Source: Anaerolineales bacterium (GTDB taxonomy: Bacteria; Chloroflexota; Anaerolineae; Anaerolineales; E44-bin32). Taken from it: a DNA stretch of 13,081 nt. Both the position numbers and the translations under genes were made by a program. Positions 1-6,878 of this stretch are shown here, one piece after another. Within the stretch, counting starts at the first letter, position 1; each line of letters begins with the position of its first letter. The notes below the pieces were generated by a model. The model was not told the origin of the DNA. It was given only the letters and a program-made list of their open reading frames with translations, and searched no databases. The DNA is taken from positions 1 to 13,081 of the forward strand of contig JAHFAU010000042.1 in assembly GCA_023250385.1 (NCBI GenBank), in the 5' to 3' direction.

Positions 1-786
1 ACCCAAAACTCGCCGCCGGCAGTGACGAACGAGCCTGCGTCACCAACGGCCGGGGCCGCTGGGGGGTCCAGCTACGCCGTAGTCTGGGTCGGGGAGAGCC
101 TGGTCGTCCGGCAGCCGGCTGGGATCACCAGTTCGCAGGTCGCCGCACTGCCGGCCGACCAACGCGGGATCGGGGTGACAGGACAATCCACTCTGCTCGG
201 GAGCTCGACCTGGCTGGAGATTTTCTTGCCGGTAGGTGGGACCGGGTGGGTCAACGGATACAACCTCACTGAAGACGTCGATCCGGACTCATTCTGCCAG
301 GATCCGCGCCTGGTTGACCTGGCGAATCGGTTCATTCACGCGATGCAGATTCAAAGCGGCGATGAGCTTGCGCAGCTGGCCAGCCCGAATCGCGGATTGA
401 TCATCCGCCACGACTGGTGGAATCCGGAAGTCGTCACCGATCTTGGGGCTCTGCCCCACCTCTTCCAGGAGGCCGCAGAGCTCAATTGGGGAATCAATCG
501 GGACAGCGGCCTGGCCATCACCGGCAGCTTCGGCGACGTGATTTTGCCGCAGTTGTTGGATGTCTTCTCGGTTGCGCCGCCCTTCAGCTGCAACCGGATC
601 GCCACCGGAAGCACGGCCGAGCAGGTAAGCTGGCCGCCGGAGTACACCAACTTGAACTTCATCGCGTTCCACCGTGCAGCGCCTTCCCCAACCAGCCTCA
701 ATTGGCGGACCTGGGCGCTGGGTATCGAGTATGTGAACGGATCACCGTACCTGGCAGTCCTGGTCCAGTACCGCGGCGAGATCTAG
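1..786 (+). CDS. SH3-domain envelope protein, 5' end missing
   Basis: The reading frame is open from the first base of the window to a TAG at 784-786, so this is the C-terminal part (261 residues) of a longer protein. The visible start is a Thr/Pro/Ala/Ser-rich stretch typical of an extracellular linker. It is followed by a bacterial SH3-like domain (about residues 23-95) with the characteristic spaced Trp/Gly pattern and the closing GTGWVNGYNL strand. The rest (about 96-261) is a globular region I do not recognise; it has two Cys and many aromatic residues. SH3b domains of this kind usually sit in secreted or lipid-anchored proteins that bind cell-wall or surface ligands; that role is inferred here. 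A signal peptide or lipobox would lie outside the window. A GTG at 22 is possible as an internal start but has no ribosome binding site in view. The gene converges on mfd with only 16 bases between the stops. Confidence 0.75.
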   Translation, partial: TQNSPPAVTNEPASPTAGAAGGSSYAVVWVGESLVVRQPAGITSSQVAALPADQRGIGVTGQSTLLGSSTWLEIFLPVGGTGWVNGYNLTEDVDPDSFCQDPRLVDLANRFIHAMQIQSGDELAQLASPNRGLIIRHDWWNPEVVTDLGALPHLFQEAAELNWGINRDSGLAITGSFGDVILPQLLDVFSVAPPFSCNRIATGSTAEQVSWPPEYTNLNFIAFHRAAPSPTSLNWRTWALGIEYVNGSPYLAVLVQYRGEI

Positions 787-791
787 CGACT

Positions 792-808
792 GTCTGACTG
801 GATCAGAC
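792..808. repeat. Inverted repeat between convergent stop codons
   Basis: GTCTGA (792-797) and TCAGAC (803-808) form a perfect 6-bp stem with a 5-nt loop, lying between the convergent SH3-protein gene and mfd and containing the mfd stop codon. It could act as a weak bidirectional terminator, but neither side has a T-tract, so I list it only as an inverted repeat. Confidence 0.35.
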
Positions 809-3800
809 CGGACGCACCAATTCGCCGATTTCCCGGAGCAGTTCAATGAGCCGAGCCTGCCAGTCTTCTGCCGTGAGCCACAGTCCCCGCTTGCTGGCTC
901 GCACGTCTTCCCCGAGCAGCAGCGGCTCAGGCGGTTCAACCCCAGGGGCGAGCTTAAGCAGAAACCGGCCGTTTTCTGAAGAAACGGCGCTAACCTGGCT
1001 CCGGGCGGCCAGGATCTTCACGCGCAACTGATACAACAGGTTCTCCGCTTCGACCGGCAGTGGACCGAAGCGATCCGAGAGCTCGGCCTGCAGCTGGTCC
1101 ACTCCTTCCAGCGAGCGGAGCCCGGCCAATCTCCGGTAGAGCTGGAGCCGGAGCCGCCGATCGGGGACGTACTCCGCCGTCAGGGCGCTGGCGAGCGGCA
1201 GTTCGATCGAGACTTGGGGCGGCAGTCCCTCCACCGCCATATCGATCCCCTCTTGGCGGCCGCGCAGCCGGCGGACGGCTTCCGCCAGCAGCTGGGTGTA
1301 AAAGTGAAACCCGATGGCGGCGATGTGGCCGTGCTGTCGGACTCCGAGCAGATCGCCCGCCCCTCGCATCTCCAGATCGCGCAACGCAATGCTGTAGCCG
1401 GCCCCCAGCTGGGTATGCTGGCCAATGATCTCCAAGCGCTGGAGCGCCTCCGGGGTCGACTTGAACCCGGGATGGTAGAAGAAGTAGGCATAGGCCCGGA
1501 CCGCGCCGCGTCCGACCCGCCCCCGCAGTTGATAGAGCTGAGCCAACCCGAACTGATCGGAGCGATCGATAATCAGAGTGTTGGCATTTGGGATGTCCAA
1601 TCCCGACTCGACAATTGAGGTGCTGAGCAGCACGTCGACCTCACCGGCGGTGAAGGCTGACATGACGTCGGCCAACTGCTGCTCGGGCATCTGGCCGTGG
1701 GCCATCTCCACTCTCGCCTCGGGGAGCAGTCTCTCCAGCCGGCGCTGCACGGTCGGGATCGTCTGGACCCGATTGTGGACAAAGAACACCTGACCGCCCC
1801 GATCGAGCTCCCGAAGCACCGCTTGCCTGACCTGAGCCGGATCGTAGGGACCGGTGTGGGTGACGACCGGCAATCGGTCCTCCGGGGCGGTATCGATCGT
1901 CGAGATGTCTCTTACCCCGGTTAGGGCCATGTAGAGGGTACGCGGGATCGGGGTTGCAGTCAGGGTCAGCACATCGACCTCCGAGCGCATGTCCCTCAAA
2001 TGTTCCTTGTGGGTCACCCCAAACCGCTGCTCCTCATCGATAATCAGCAGCCCAAGGTCTTTGAAATGCACATCCTTCTGCAGCAGCCGATGGGTGCCGA
2101 TCACGATGTCGATCTGACCGGCCTGGGCCCGCTCCAATATCTGCTTGATCTCGGCCTTGCTCCGAAATCTGGAGAGCATCTCGAGCTCGATCGGGAAGGC
2201 TGCCAGGCGCTGTTGGAAGGTTCGGTAGTGCTGCTGGGCCAGCACGGTGGTGGGAACGAGCAGACCGACCTGCATCCCATCCATGACCGCCTTGAAGGCG
2301 GCCCGCAAGGCAACTTCGGTCTTCCCGTACCCGACATCCCCACAGATCAGCCGGTCCATCGGGCGGGCCCGCTCCATGTCTGCTTTGACGGCTTGCAGCG
2401 CGGAAACCTGGTCTTCGGTCTCGACATAGGGGAAGGAGGCCTCAAGCTCATGCTGCCATGGGGTGTCTGTCGAGAAGGCGTGGCCGACGGCGGTCGTCCG
2501 ACGTGCATAAAGCTCGAGCAATTCGCGGGCGATCTCCTCGACTGCCTGGCCGGCCTGAGATCGGACCCGCTCCCATTCGGCCGTACCCAATCGGGATAGT
2601 CTGGGCGGAGTTCCGTCCACTCCGACATAGCGAGTGATCCGATCCGCTGCGCTGATGGGAACGTAAAGCTGATCCCCCGCTTCGTAGGTCACGAGCAAAT
2701 ACTCTCGCTCGGTTCCTTCCAAACTGCGGGCGACCAGGCCCTCGAAGATCCCGACCCCGTAATCAACATGAACGACCGGGTCGCCGGGCGTGAGGTCCGC
2801 GTAAGCGGATTCCGGTGCGGGTACCCGGCTGCGCGGCCGGCGTCGCAGTTCCGGCCGCGACCAGCCAAAGATCTCGGCATCGGTGAGCAGGTGGACTCGG
2901 GACTCGTCGGCCAGCCGCAGGCTCCAACCCTCGGAGAGCGCCGCCTGCATGAGATACAGCTCACCCGCGACCAGCGGCTCGGGCAACCGTTCCAACAGCG
3001 GCCGTTGAGCATTCTCGGCCGCCCAGAGATCAGACAGGCGAGAGGCCTGGCGGCTGACAAGGACGCAGCTTTCATGTGCCAGGCGGCGTTCGGCCAGGTG
3101 ATCCAATAGTGGGCGGAGCTGTCCTCCGAAGCGCGGTCCCGGAGTGAAGGCCTCGCCGAATGGTTCCGGCTCCAGCGGCCCCGCCGCCACAGTGCCCAGG
3201 TTGACCACGGCCTGCCGCTCCAGGCAGTCCTGGATCTCGTCTATGGTCAGGTACGGTCGGGGAGCCACGCGAGCCAAATTCCCGGAGTCGATTTGTTTCG
3301 TGCGCAATTCAAGCGCCTGGGCCTCGAGTTCATGAATGGTGGCCTCGATTCCGGCCAGATCTTCGGCGAGGACCAACGTCCCGGCTGGCAAGAAATCGAG
3401 CAGGGTCTGCAGGCCGGGAGACATCCAGGGTAGGAAGAATTCGAGGATGGGCTGCGCGTCGCCGAGTGGGAGAGGCAGGTCGTTGGCCTGCTGATAATAG
3501 GCAGGCAGACCTTCTCGAGCGGGACCCACCCGGATCCGCTCTACAGGCTCGGACGATCGCTGAGTGGCCGGTTCGAATCGCCGGATCGATTCGATCTGGT
3601 CGGCGAAGAGTTCGACCCGCACCGGGGCGTGGGCAGAGGTCGGCCAGAGGTCCAGGATGCCGCCGCGCCGGCTAAATTGGCCGCGCTCGGTCACGATGCT
3701 CCCCGGTTCGTATCCGGAGCCGACCAAGGAATTGAGAAATGGATCCAGCTGGAGGGTCGAGCCCGAGATCAGCTCATGGGTGTGAGCCGCGAACTGTTCC

Positions 3801-4213
3801 GGAGCGAGCGTGCGGGTCATGATGGCCCGGGCCGTGGTCAAGATGATCAGGCGCGGAGGTGGCCCCGGTTGAGTCAGCCGGGCAAGAGTTTCCACTCGCA
3901 ATTGCCGCGTGCGGATTCCCCAAGGCTGCGCTTCGTAGAACAGCGGATCGGGCTCTGGGAATGTGATCAGCTCGGCGGCCGGCGCCCAGCTCGGAAGCTC
4001 TTGGGCGAGCGTAAGCATCCGGTCGGCCCGGGGGCAGATCAGGAGCACCGGGGTTTCTAATTCGGAGGCCAAGAGGGCGGTCAGCGGAGCGCGGACCGCA
4101 GCGAGCAGCGGGACGTGCCAACCGCGGGCCGGCCGGGCGGCGAGCGATTCGCGCAGTTCCCGATACTGCGGGAGCGAACGAATCAGATCCAGCAGCGGGG
4201 AGAGTTCGATCAT
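803..4213 (-). CDS. mfd: Transcription-repair coupling factor Mfd
   Basis: Mfd is a cytoplasmic ATP-dependent translocase that removes RNA polymerase stalled at DNA lesions and recruits UvrA for nucleotide excision repair. The 1136-residue protein is full length for the family. It has the UvrB-like N-terminal module (about 1-300, with the FPEPDPLFYE and RGGILDLWP signatures). The CarD-like RNA-polymerase-interaction domain is around 473-530 (TPGDPVVHVDYGVGIFEGL). The SF2 helicase/translocase core has Walker A GDVGYGKT (625-632), DEEQ (726-729), LTATPIPRTL (751-760) and motif VI QLRGRVGR (895-902). The C-terminal TRCF domain follows (about 1000-1100). I chose the ATG at 4213 because it begins MIELSPLL, overlaps the pth stop as ATGA and has AGGCGGA just upstream. 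An earlier in-frame start at 4282 would add 23 unrelated residues. It is the last gene of the minus-strand unit with pth. Confidence 0.97.
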   Translation of the reverse strand: MIELSPLLDLIRSLPQYRELRESLAARPARGWHVPLLAAVRAPLTALLASELETPVLLICPRADRMLTLAQELPSWAPAAELITFPEPDPLFYEAQPWGIRTRQLRVETLARLTQPGPPPRLIILTTARAIMTRTLAPEQFAAHTHELISGSTLQLDPFLNSLVGSGYEPGSIVTERGQFSRRGGILDLWPTSAHAPVRVELFADQIESIRRFEPATQRSSEPVERIRVGPAREGLPAYYQQANDLPLPLGDAQPILEFFLPWMSPGLQTLLDFLPAGTLVLAEDLAGIEATIHELEAQALELRTKQIDSGNLARVAPRPYLTIDEIQDCLERQAVVNLGTVAAGPLEPEPFGEAFTPGPRFGGQLRPLLDHLAERRLAHESCVLVSRQASRLSDLWAAENAQRPLLERLPEPLVAGELYLMQAALSEGWSLRLADESRVHLLTDAEIFGWSRPELRRRPRSRVPAPESAYADLTPGDPVVHVDYGVGIFEGLVARSLEGTEREYLLVTYEAGDQLYVPISAADRITRYVGVDGTPPRLSRLGTAEWERVRSQAGQAVEEIARELLELYARRTTAVGHAFSTDTPWQHELEASFPYVETEDQVSALQAVKADMERARPMDRLICGDVGYGKTEVALRAAFKAVMDGMQVGLLVPTTVLAQQHYRTFQQRLAAFPIELEMLSRFRSKAEIKQILERAQAGQIDIVIGTHRLLQKDVHFKDLGLLIIDEEQRFGVTHKEHLRDMRSEVDVLTLTATPIPRTLYMALTGVRDISTIDTAPEDRLPVVTHTGPYDPAQVRQAVLRELDRGGQVFFVHNRVQTIPTVQRRLERLLPEARVEMAHGQMPEQQLADVMSAFTAGEVDVLLSTSIVESGLDIPNANTLIIDRSDQFGLAQLYQLRGRVGRGAVRAYAYFFYHPGFKSTPEALQRLEIIGQHTQLGAGYSIALRDLEMRGAGDLLGVRQHGHIAAIGFHFYTQLLAEAVRRLRGRQEGIDMAVEGLPPQVSIELPLASALTAEYVPDRRLRLQLYRRLAGLRSLEGVDQLQAELSDRFGPLPVEAENLLYQLRVKILAARSQVSAVSSENGRFLLKLAPGVEPPEPLLLGEDVRASKRGLWLTAEDWQARLIELLREIGELVRPV

Positions 4214-4797
4214 TCCGCCTGCCGCGTATTGCAGTCGGTCATCGCCTTCTCGATCCCAGCTTCCAGGAACCGGCGCACGCATCCGAGGGCGCGGTCGAGG
4301 GTCTCAGAAACCAACTCCAATTCATCGGAGGCAAAGTTCGACAACACAAAGCCTGCCGGATCGAGCCGGCCAGAGGGTCTCCCAATCCCGATTCGCAGCC
4401 GGGGAAATCCCTGCTCACCGAGGTGGTTGATCAAGGAGCGCATTCCGCGGTGACCCGAAGACCCGCCAAATGGCCTCATCCGGAGGGTGCCCAAGTCCAG
4501 ATCCAAATCGTCGAACGCGACGAGCAAGTTGCGGGGCTCGACTCTGTGCAGCTTTACCAACGCCGCGACGGCCCGCCCGGTCTCATTGACATAGGTTTGC
4601 GGTTTTGCCAGCAGGAAGCTTCTTCCGGCATGCGAACCCGCCGCCAGCAGCGATTCGGACCGGTGGGTCTCGAGCCGAAGATCGAACGCGTGAGCGATTC
4701 GATCGATCAACATGAATCCCGCGTTGTGCCGGTTGTTCCGGTACTGGCGGCCGGGATTCCCCAGGCCGACGATGAGGTTCAGGGGGCCTTCGTTCAT
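4210..4797 (-). CDS. pth: Peptidyl-tRNA hydrolase
   Basis: Pth hydrolyses the ester bond of peptidyl-tRNAs released from stalled ribosomes and recycles the tRNA. The 195-residue length is normal. The N-terminal GLGNPG signature (11-16) supplies the conserved Asn14. RHNAGF (23-28) holds the catalytic His24, equivalent to E. coli His20. KPQTYVN (65-71) holds the substrate-binding Asn71, FDDLDL (95-100) the conserved Asp, and RLRIGIGRP (133-141) is also present. Two positions depart from the usual text: V70 where Met is common, and GHRGM at 115-119 where E. coli has GHNGL, placing Arg at the Asn114 position. I recall similar GHRG forms in other bacteria, so this is probably family variation. The ATG overlaps the stop of the upstream gene as ATGA and lacks a clear Shine-Dalgarno, and the stop overlaps the mfd start as ATGA, so translation looks coupled across all three genes. 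Confidence 0.96.
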   Translation of the reverse strand: MNEGPLNLIVGLGNPGRQYRNNRHNAGFMLIDRIAHAFDLRLETHRSESLLAAGSHAGRSFLLAKPQTYVNETGRAVAALVKLHRVEPRNLLVAFDDLDLDLGTLRMRPFGGSSGHRGMRSLINHLGEQGFPRLRIGIGRPSGRLDPAGFVLSNFASDELELVSETLDRALGCVRRFLEAGIEKAMTDCNTRQAE

Positions 4798-5534
4798 CGC
4801 CGGGGGGGCCGCCCGGATCGCCGATGCAGCCGGCGCATCCGCAGGAACCCCGCATGCGCCCTGGCCCGGGGGGCGAAGAATTGGTACAGCGCAAGGAAGG
4901 CCGGCAGGGTGACCCCGGCTACTGCTCCGACGGTGAGGGTCGTTTTGAAGAGATCCGGGCGGATCTCCGCCGGGCGATCTGGCTCGAAAGATTCCGGGGT
5001 CGGCGTGGCCTCGGGCGTGGCTGTCGCCGGCTGCCCAGCTAAGCCGAGCGGAGCCTCGGTAGGGGTGTAGTTTCGGACCCGCAAGTCCTCTACGATCGCA
5101 ACCAACGGTGCGCCACCTTCGATCCGAACACGCAAGCGAAGCCGGTAGTTGCCGTCGCTGATCGGTCCGGTGTCCCAGATTGCCAAGCGACCATCGACCA
5201 CCGGAGTGTCGACCGGCTCACCGAGGGCAAACCAGGTCTCCGTTGGATCAGGGTCAAAGCTGAAGGCAAGCTCAAAGGCTTCAAATGCCGGGTGGGCGGC
5301 CGTGCCTCGAATCGTGACAATTCCCTGGAGGGCCTGGCCCTCGGCCGGCTGCACAATCTCGGCGAAACCAGGCACGTCAATCCGCAGGGGTGGCACGCTC
5401 TGTGCGTCCGGTGGGATCGCCGCGTAACTCAGCAACCCGAGCAAGAGTGGAAGGAATCCAAGACCGGTCTGCGCGAGCACACCGCCGGCAGACCAGGGGG
5501 GACACGACCAACTCGAGGGTCGGAGGCCACTCAC
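4794..5534 (-). CDS. Membrane-anchored surface protein with Ig-like fold
   Basis: I do not recognise a named family. The 246-residue product has a hydrophobic N-terminal stretch (about 24-40), probably a signal peptide. Next is a beta-rich region (about 50-155) resembling bacterial Ig-like or fibronectin-type modules (IVQPAEGQALQGIVTIRGTA, then a WDTGPISDGNYRLRLRV ending). A Thr/Pro/Ala linker follows (about 157-195), then one predicted membrane helix (199-220) and a strongly basic tail rich in Arg. This order predicts an outside domain on a stalk with a cytoplasmic tail. The function is unknown. The start is uncertain: GTG at 5534 gives the longest form, while GTG at 5480 gives a product beginning just before the signal peptide; neither has a good Shine-Dalgarno. 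It is the first gene of the unit with pth and mfd (ATGA overlap with pth), probably read from the divergent intergenic region. Confidence 0.7.
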   Translation of the reverse strand: MSGLRPSSWSCPPWSAGGVLAQTGLGFLPLLLGLLSYAAIPPDAQSVPPLRIDVPGFAEIVQPAEGQALQGIVTIRGTAAHPAFEAFELAFSFDPDPTETWFALGEPVDTPVVDGRLAIWDTGPISDGNYRLRLRVRIEGGAPLVAIVEDLRVRNYTPTEAPLGLAGQPATATPEATPTPESFEPDRPAEIRPDLFKTTLTVGAVAGVTLPAFLALYQFFAPRARAHAGFLRMRRLHRRSGRPPRR

Positions 5535-5558
5535 AGGTCGGTCAGGCGAGAACAGAAT

Positions 5559-5567
5559 AGTTTAGCA
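5559..5567 (-). promoter_or_regulatory. Possible extended -10 for the pth-mfd unit
   Basis: Read on the minus strand this is TGCTAAACT, an extended -10 element (TGn plus TAAACT, four of six matches to TATAAT), placing a start near 5552. No -35 hexamer stands out at the right distance, so the call is tentative. It would give a leader of about 18 nt before the GTG at 5534. Confidence 0.3.
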
Positions 5568-5576
5568 CGTGAGCGG

Positions 5577-5605
5577 TTGACGATCGATGTCGGGCCCGGT
5601 ACAAT
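5577..5605 (+). promoter_or_regulatory. Sigma70-type promoter for repeat protein and rplY
   Basis: A -35 TTGACG (5577-5582) and a -10 TACAAT (5600-5605) are separated by 17 nt, the ideal spacing; each hexamer has one mismatch to consensus. Transcription should begin at about 5610-5612. The spacer contains the 8-bp palindrome CGGGCCCG (5591-5598). No competing plus-strand gene lies upstream, so this promoter fits the start of the repeat-protein/rplY unit. Confidence 0.8.
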
Positions 5606-5613
5606 TGCGAGTT

Positions 5614-5650
5614 GGGGCGTCACCCGGATGCGGGTGAGTCGCCCCTTTTT
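5614..5650 (+). terminator. Promoter-proximal intrinsic terminator or attenuator
   Basis: GGGGCG (5614-5619) pairs with CGCCCC (5640-5645) and TCACCCG (5620-5626) pairs with CGGGTGA (5631-5637). Together they form a 13-bp GC-rich stem with a GATG tetraloop and a 2-nt bulge (5638-5639). TTTTT follows at 5646-5650. This is the form of a Rho-independent terminator on the plus strand, yet it starts only a few bases after the predicted transcription start and no plus-strand gene lies upstream that would need terminating. Read-through is required to express the next two genes, so it may be an attenuator, the source of a short RNA of about 40 nt, or a 5' stabilising hairpin. Confidence 0.7.
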
Positions 5651-5660
5651 GTGCGCTTCG

Positions 5661-5667
5661 AGGGGAG
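5661..5667 (+). promoter_or_regulatory. Ribosome binding site of the repeat-protein gene
   Basis: AGGGGAG lies 5 nt before the ATG at 5673. It decides this start over an in-frame ATG at 5628, which lies inside the leader hairpin and would add 15 residues. Confidence 0.7.
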
Positions 5668-5672
5668 TCGAT

Positions 5673-6146
5673 ATGACCCAATCAGAAGGCCAGCTTTCGG
5701 CGGATGTCATCCACCAGGAAGGCGGAGTCGTCGAGCGGGTAAGTGGCGATGAGGTGCATGTCAGCCAAAGCGGGGTCAGGTCCATCAGCGGCGACCAGGT
5801 ATCGGTCTGGCAAAGCGGTGTCTGGCATGTGGAAGCCCAAGATGTCGAGCTGCAGCAATCGGCCGCGGTTGGGGTGAGAGGCGAGAGCGTTTCGCTTGAA
5901 AGCAGTGCCAGCGCAGTGGCGATCGCTGAATACGGGGAGCTTTCCAACTCACGGGCGGGTTTCGTCGTCGCTGGAGAGCTGAACCTGACCAACAGCCCCA
6001 GCCTGCTCGTGCTTGCCAGACGAGTCAACGGAAACGTCGAAACCGTGCTTGACACTCGCGGCGCGCTGCTGGCCGGGGTGGCGGCGGGCGTCATCAGCGG
6101 CGTTTTCTATTTGCTCACCAGCATGCTGCGCGGCCGACGGGACTGA
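5673..6146 (+). CDS. 15-residue repeat protein with C-terminal membrane helix
   Basis: I cannot assign this 157-residue protein to a named family. After a short N-terminus, residues 20-124 divide without gaps into seven repeats of exactly 15 residues (starting at 20, 35, 50, 65, 80, 95 and 110). The pattern is roughly V-x-x-[VI]-x-[GA]-[DE]-x-V-x-[VL]-x-Q-S-G. The first two, VERVSGDEVHVSQSG and VRSISGDQVSVWQSG, are the clearest, and the pattern decays toward the C-terminus. Alternating hydrophobic residues with small/polar turns suggest a beta-solenoid (inference). A partial repeat (LSADVIHQEGG) precedes them. Residues 130-150 form one hydrophobic helix followed by a basic RGRRD tail. There is no N-terminal signal peptide, so it may be a tail-anchored protein. 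It has a strong ribosome binding site and promoter, ends 14 nt before rplY and is probably co-transcribed with it. Bactofilin-like assembly is one possible analogy, not demonstrated. Confidence 0.8.
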   Translation: MTQSEGQLSADVIHQEGGVVERVSGDEVHVSQSGVRSISGDQVSVWQSGVWHVEAQDVELQQSAAVGVRGESVSLESSASAVAIAEYGELSNSRAGFVVAGELNLTNSPSLLVLARRVNGNVETVLDTRGALLAGVAAGVISGVFYLLTSMLRGRRD

Positions 6147-6160
6147 ACTCGGAGAACCAG

Positions 6161-6877
6161 ATGGGATCAGACAGAACTCTGACCGCGATCAAGCTCGAGG
6201 CCAACCGACGGACCGTGCTCGGTAAGCAGACCCGTCGGCTCAGGCGGGAAGGTATTCTGCCGGCCGTTCTGTATGGGTCAGAGTTTGGGTCGTTTCCGAT
6301 TGAGCTCGACCGGCGCAGCGCGAGTCGCTTGCTGGCGCGAGTCAGCCGCTCGACCCTCATCGACCTTGAAGTGGGCGATCAGCGCCACACGGTGCTGGTC
6401 CGGGAAATCCAGCGGGATCCCTTGCGGGGGAGGCTGCTGCACGTCGACTTCCTCAAGGTCAGGATGGACGTCCGGATCCGGGCCGAAGTCCCGATCGAGC
6501 TAGTTGGCCAGGCCCCGGCGGCCCTGATCGCCGGGGGAGTACTGGTGACCGGCGTGGACGCCATCGAGGTCGAGTCCTTGCCTAGCGATCTGCCGGACCG
6601 AATCACGGTTGACCTCGAATCGCTGGCGAATATTGATGACTCGATCACCGTGGCAGATTTGTTTGTTGGCGAGGGTGTCCGGATCCTGACCGAGGCCAAT
6701 GAACTGGTCGCCCGAGTCATCTACGAGGCCGAGGAGATCATTCCTGAAGCGGTTGTGGTGACCGAGGCCGTCGAAGGTGTCGCGGAAGTGGCTGAAGGGG
6801 CCGAGGTCGTCGCGCCGGAAGTGGCGGCCGCAGCAGAGGGAGAAGAAGAAGAAGAAGAAGAGGACGAGCGGCGCTGA
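6161..6877 (+). CDS. rplY: Ribosomal protein L25, long Ctc/TL5 type
   Basis: L25 binds 5S rRNA in the large ribosomal subunit; in Bacillus the equivalent protein Ctc is a general stress protein. The 238-residue product has the N-terminal 5S-binding beta-barrel (about 7-97; GKQTRRLRREGILPAVLYG at 21-39 and QRDPLRGRLLHVDFLKV at 84-100). The TL5-type C-terminal domain follows (about 103-190), then a long acidic tail ending in seven consecutive Glu. The Glu run is encoded by six perfect GAA units (6842-6859). GGAGA at 6151-6155 lies 5 nt before the ATG. The gene follows the 15-residue repeat gene by 14 nt and shares its promoter. It is divergent from pth-mfd, its usual neighbours in Firmicutes, and its stop is one base from the stop of the convergent Nudix gene. 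Confidence 0.96.
   Translation: MGSDRTLTAIKLEANRRTVLGKQTRRLRREGILPAVLYGSEFGSFPIELDRRSASRLLARVSRSTLIDLEVGDQRHTVLVREIQRDPLRGRLLHVDFLKVRMDVRIRAEVPIELVGQAPAALIAGGVLVTGVDAIEVESLPSDLPDRITVDLESLANIDDSITVADLFVGEGVRILTEANELVARVIYEAEEIIPEAVVVTEAVEGVAEVAEGAEVVAPEVAAAAEGEEEEEEEDERR
6842..6859 (+). repeat. (GAA)6 trinucleotide repeat in rplY
   Basis: Six uninterrupted GAA codons near the 3' end of rplY, followed by GAG, encode most of the terminal Glu run. Gain or loss of whole units would keep the frame and change only the length of the acidic tail. Confidence 0.85.
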
Positions 6878-6878
6878 G

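Noticed and set aside
2000..2599. A 199-codon plus-strand frame inside mfd
   Set aside because: It is the antisense shadow of the conserved translocase core, with no ribosome binding site or recognisable product.
4802..4808. Run of seven G near the 3' end of the Ig-like protein gene, considered as a phase-variation tract or sequencing error
   Set aside because: The frame through it gives a sensible basic tail and a precise ATGA overlap with pth, so there is no sign of a shift.
5628..5672. An upstream in-frame ATG that would add 15 residues to the repeat protein
   Set aside because: It lies in the loop of the leader hairpin without a proper ribosome binding site; the ATG at 5673 has AGGGGAG at 5 nt.
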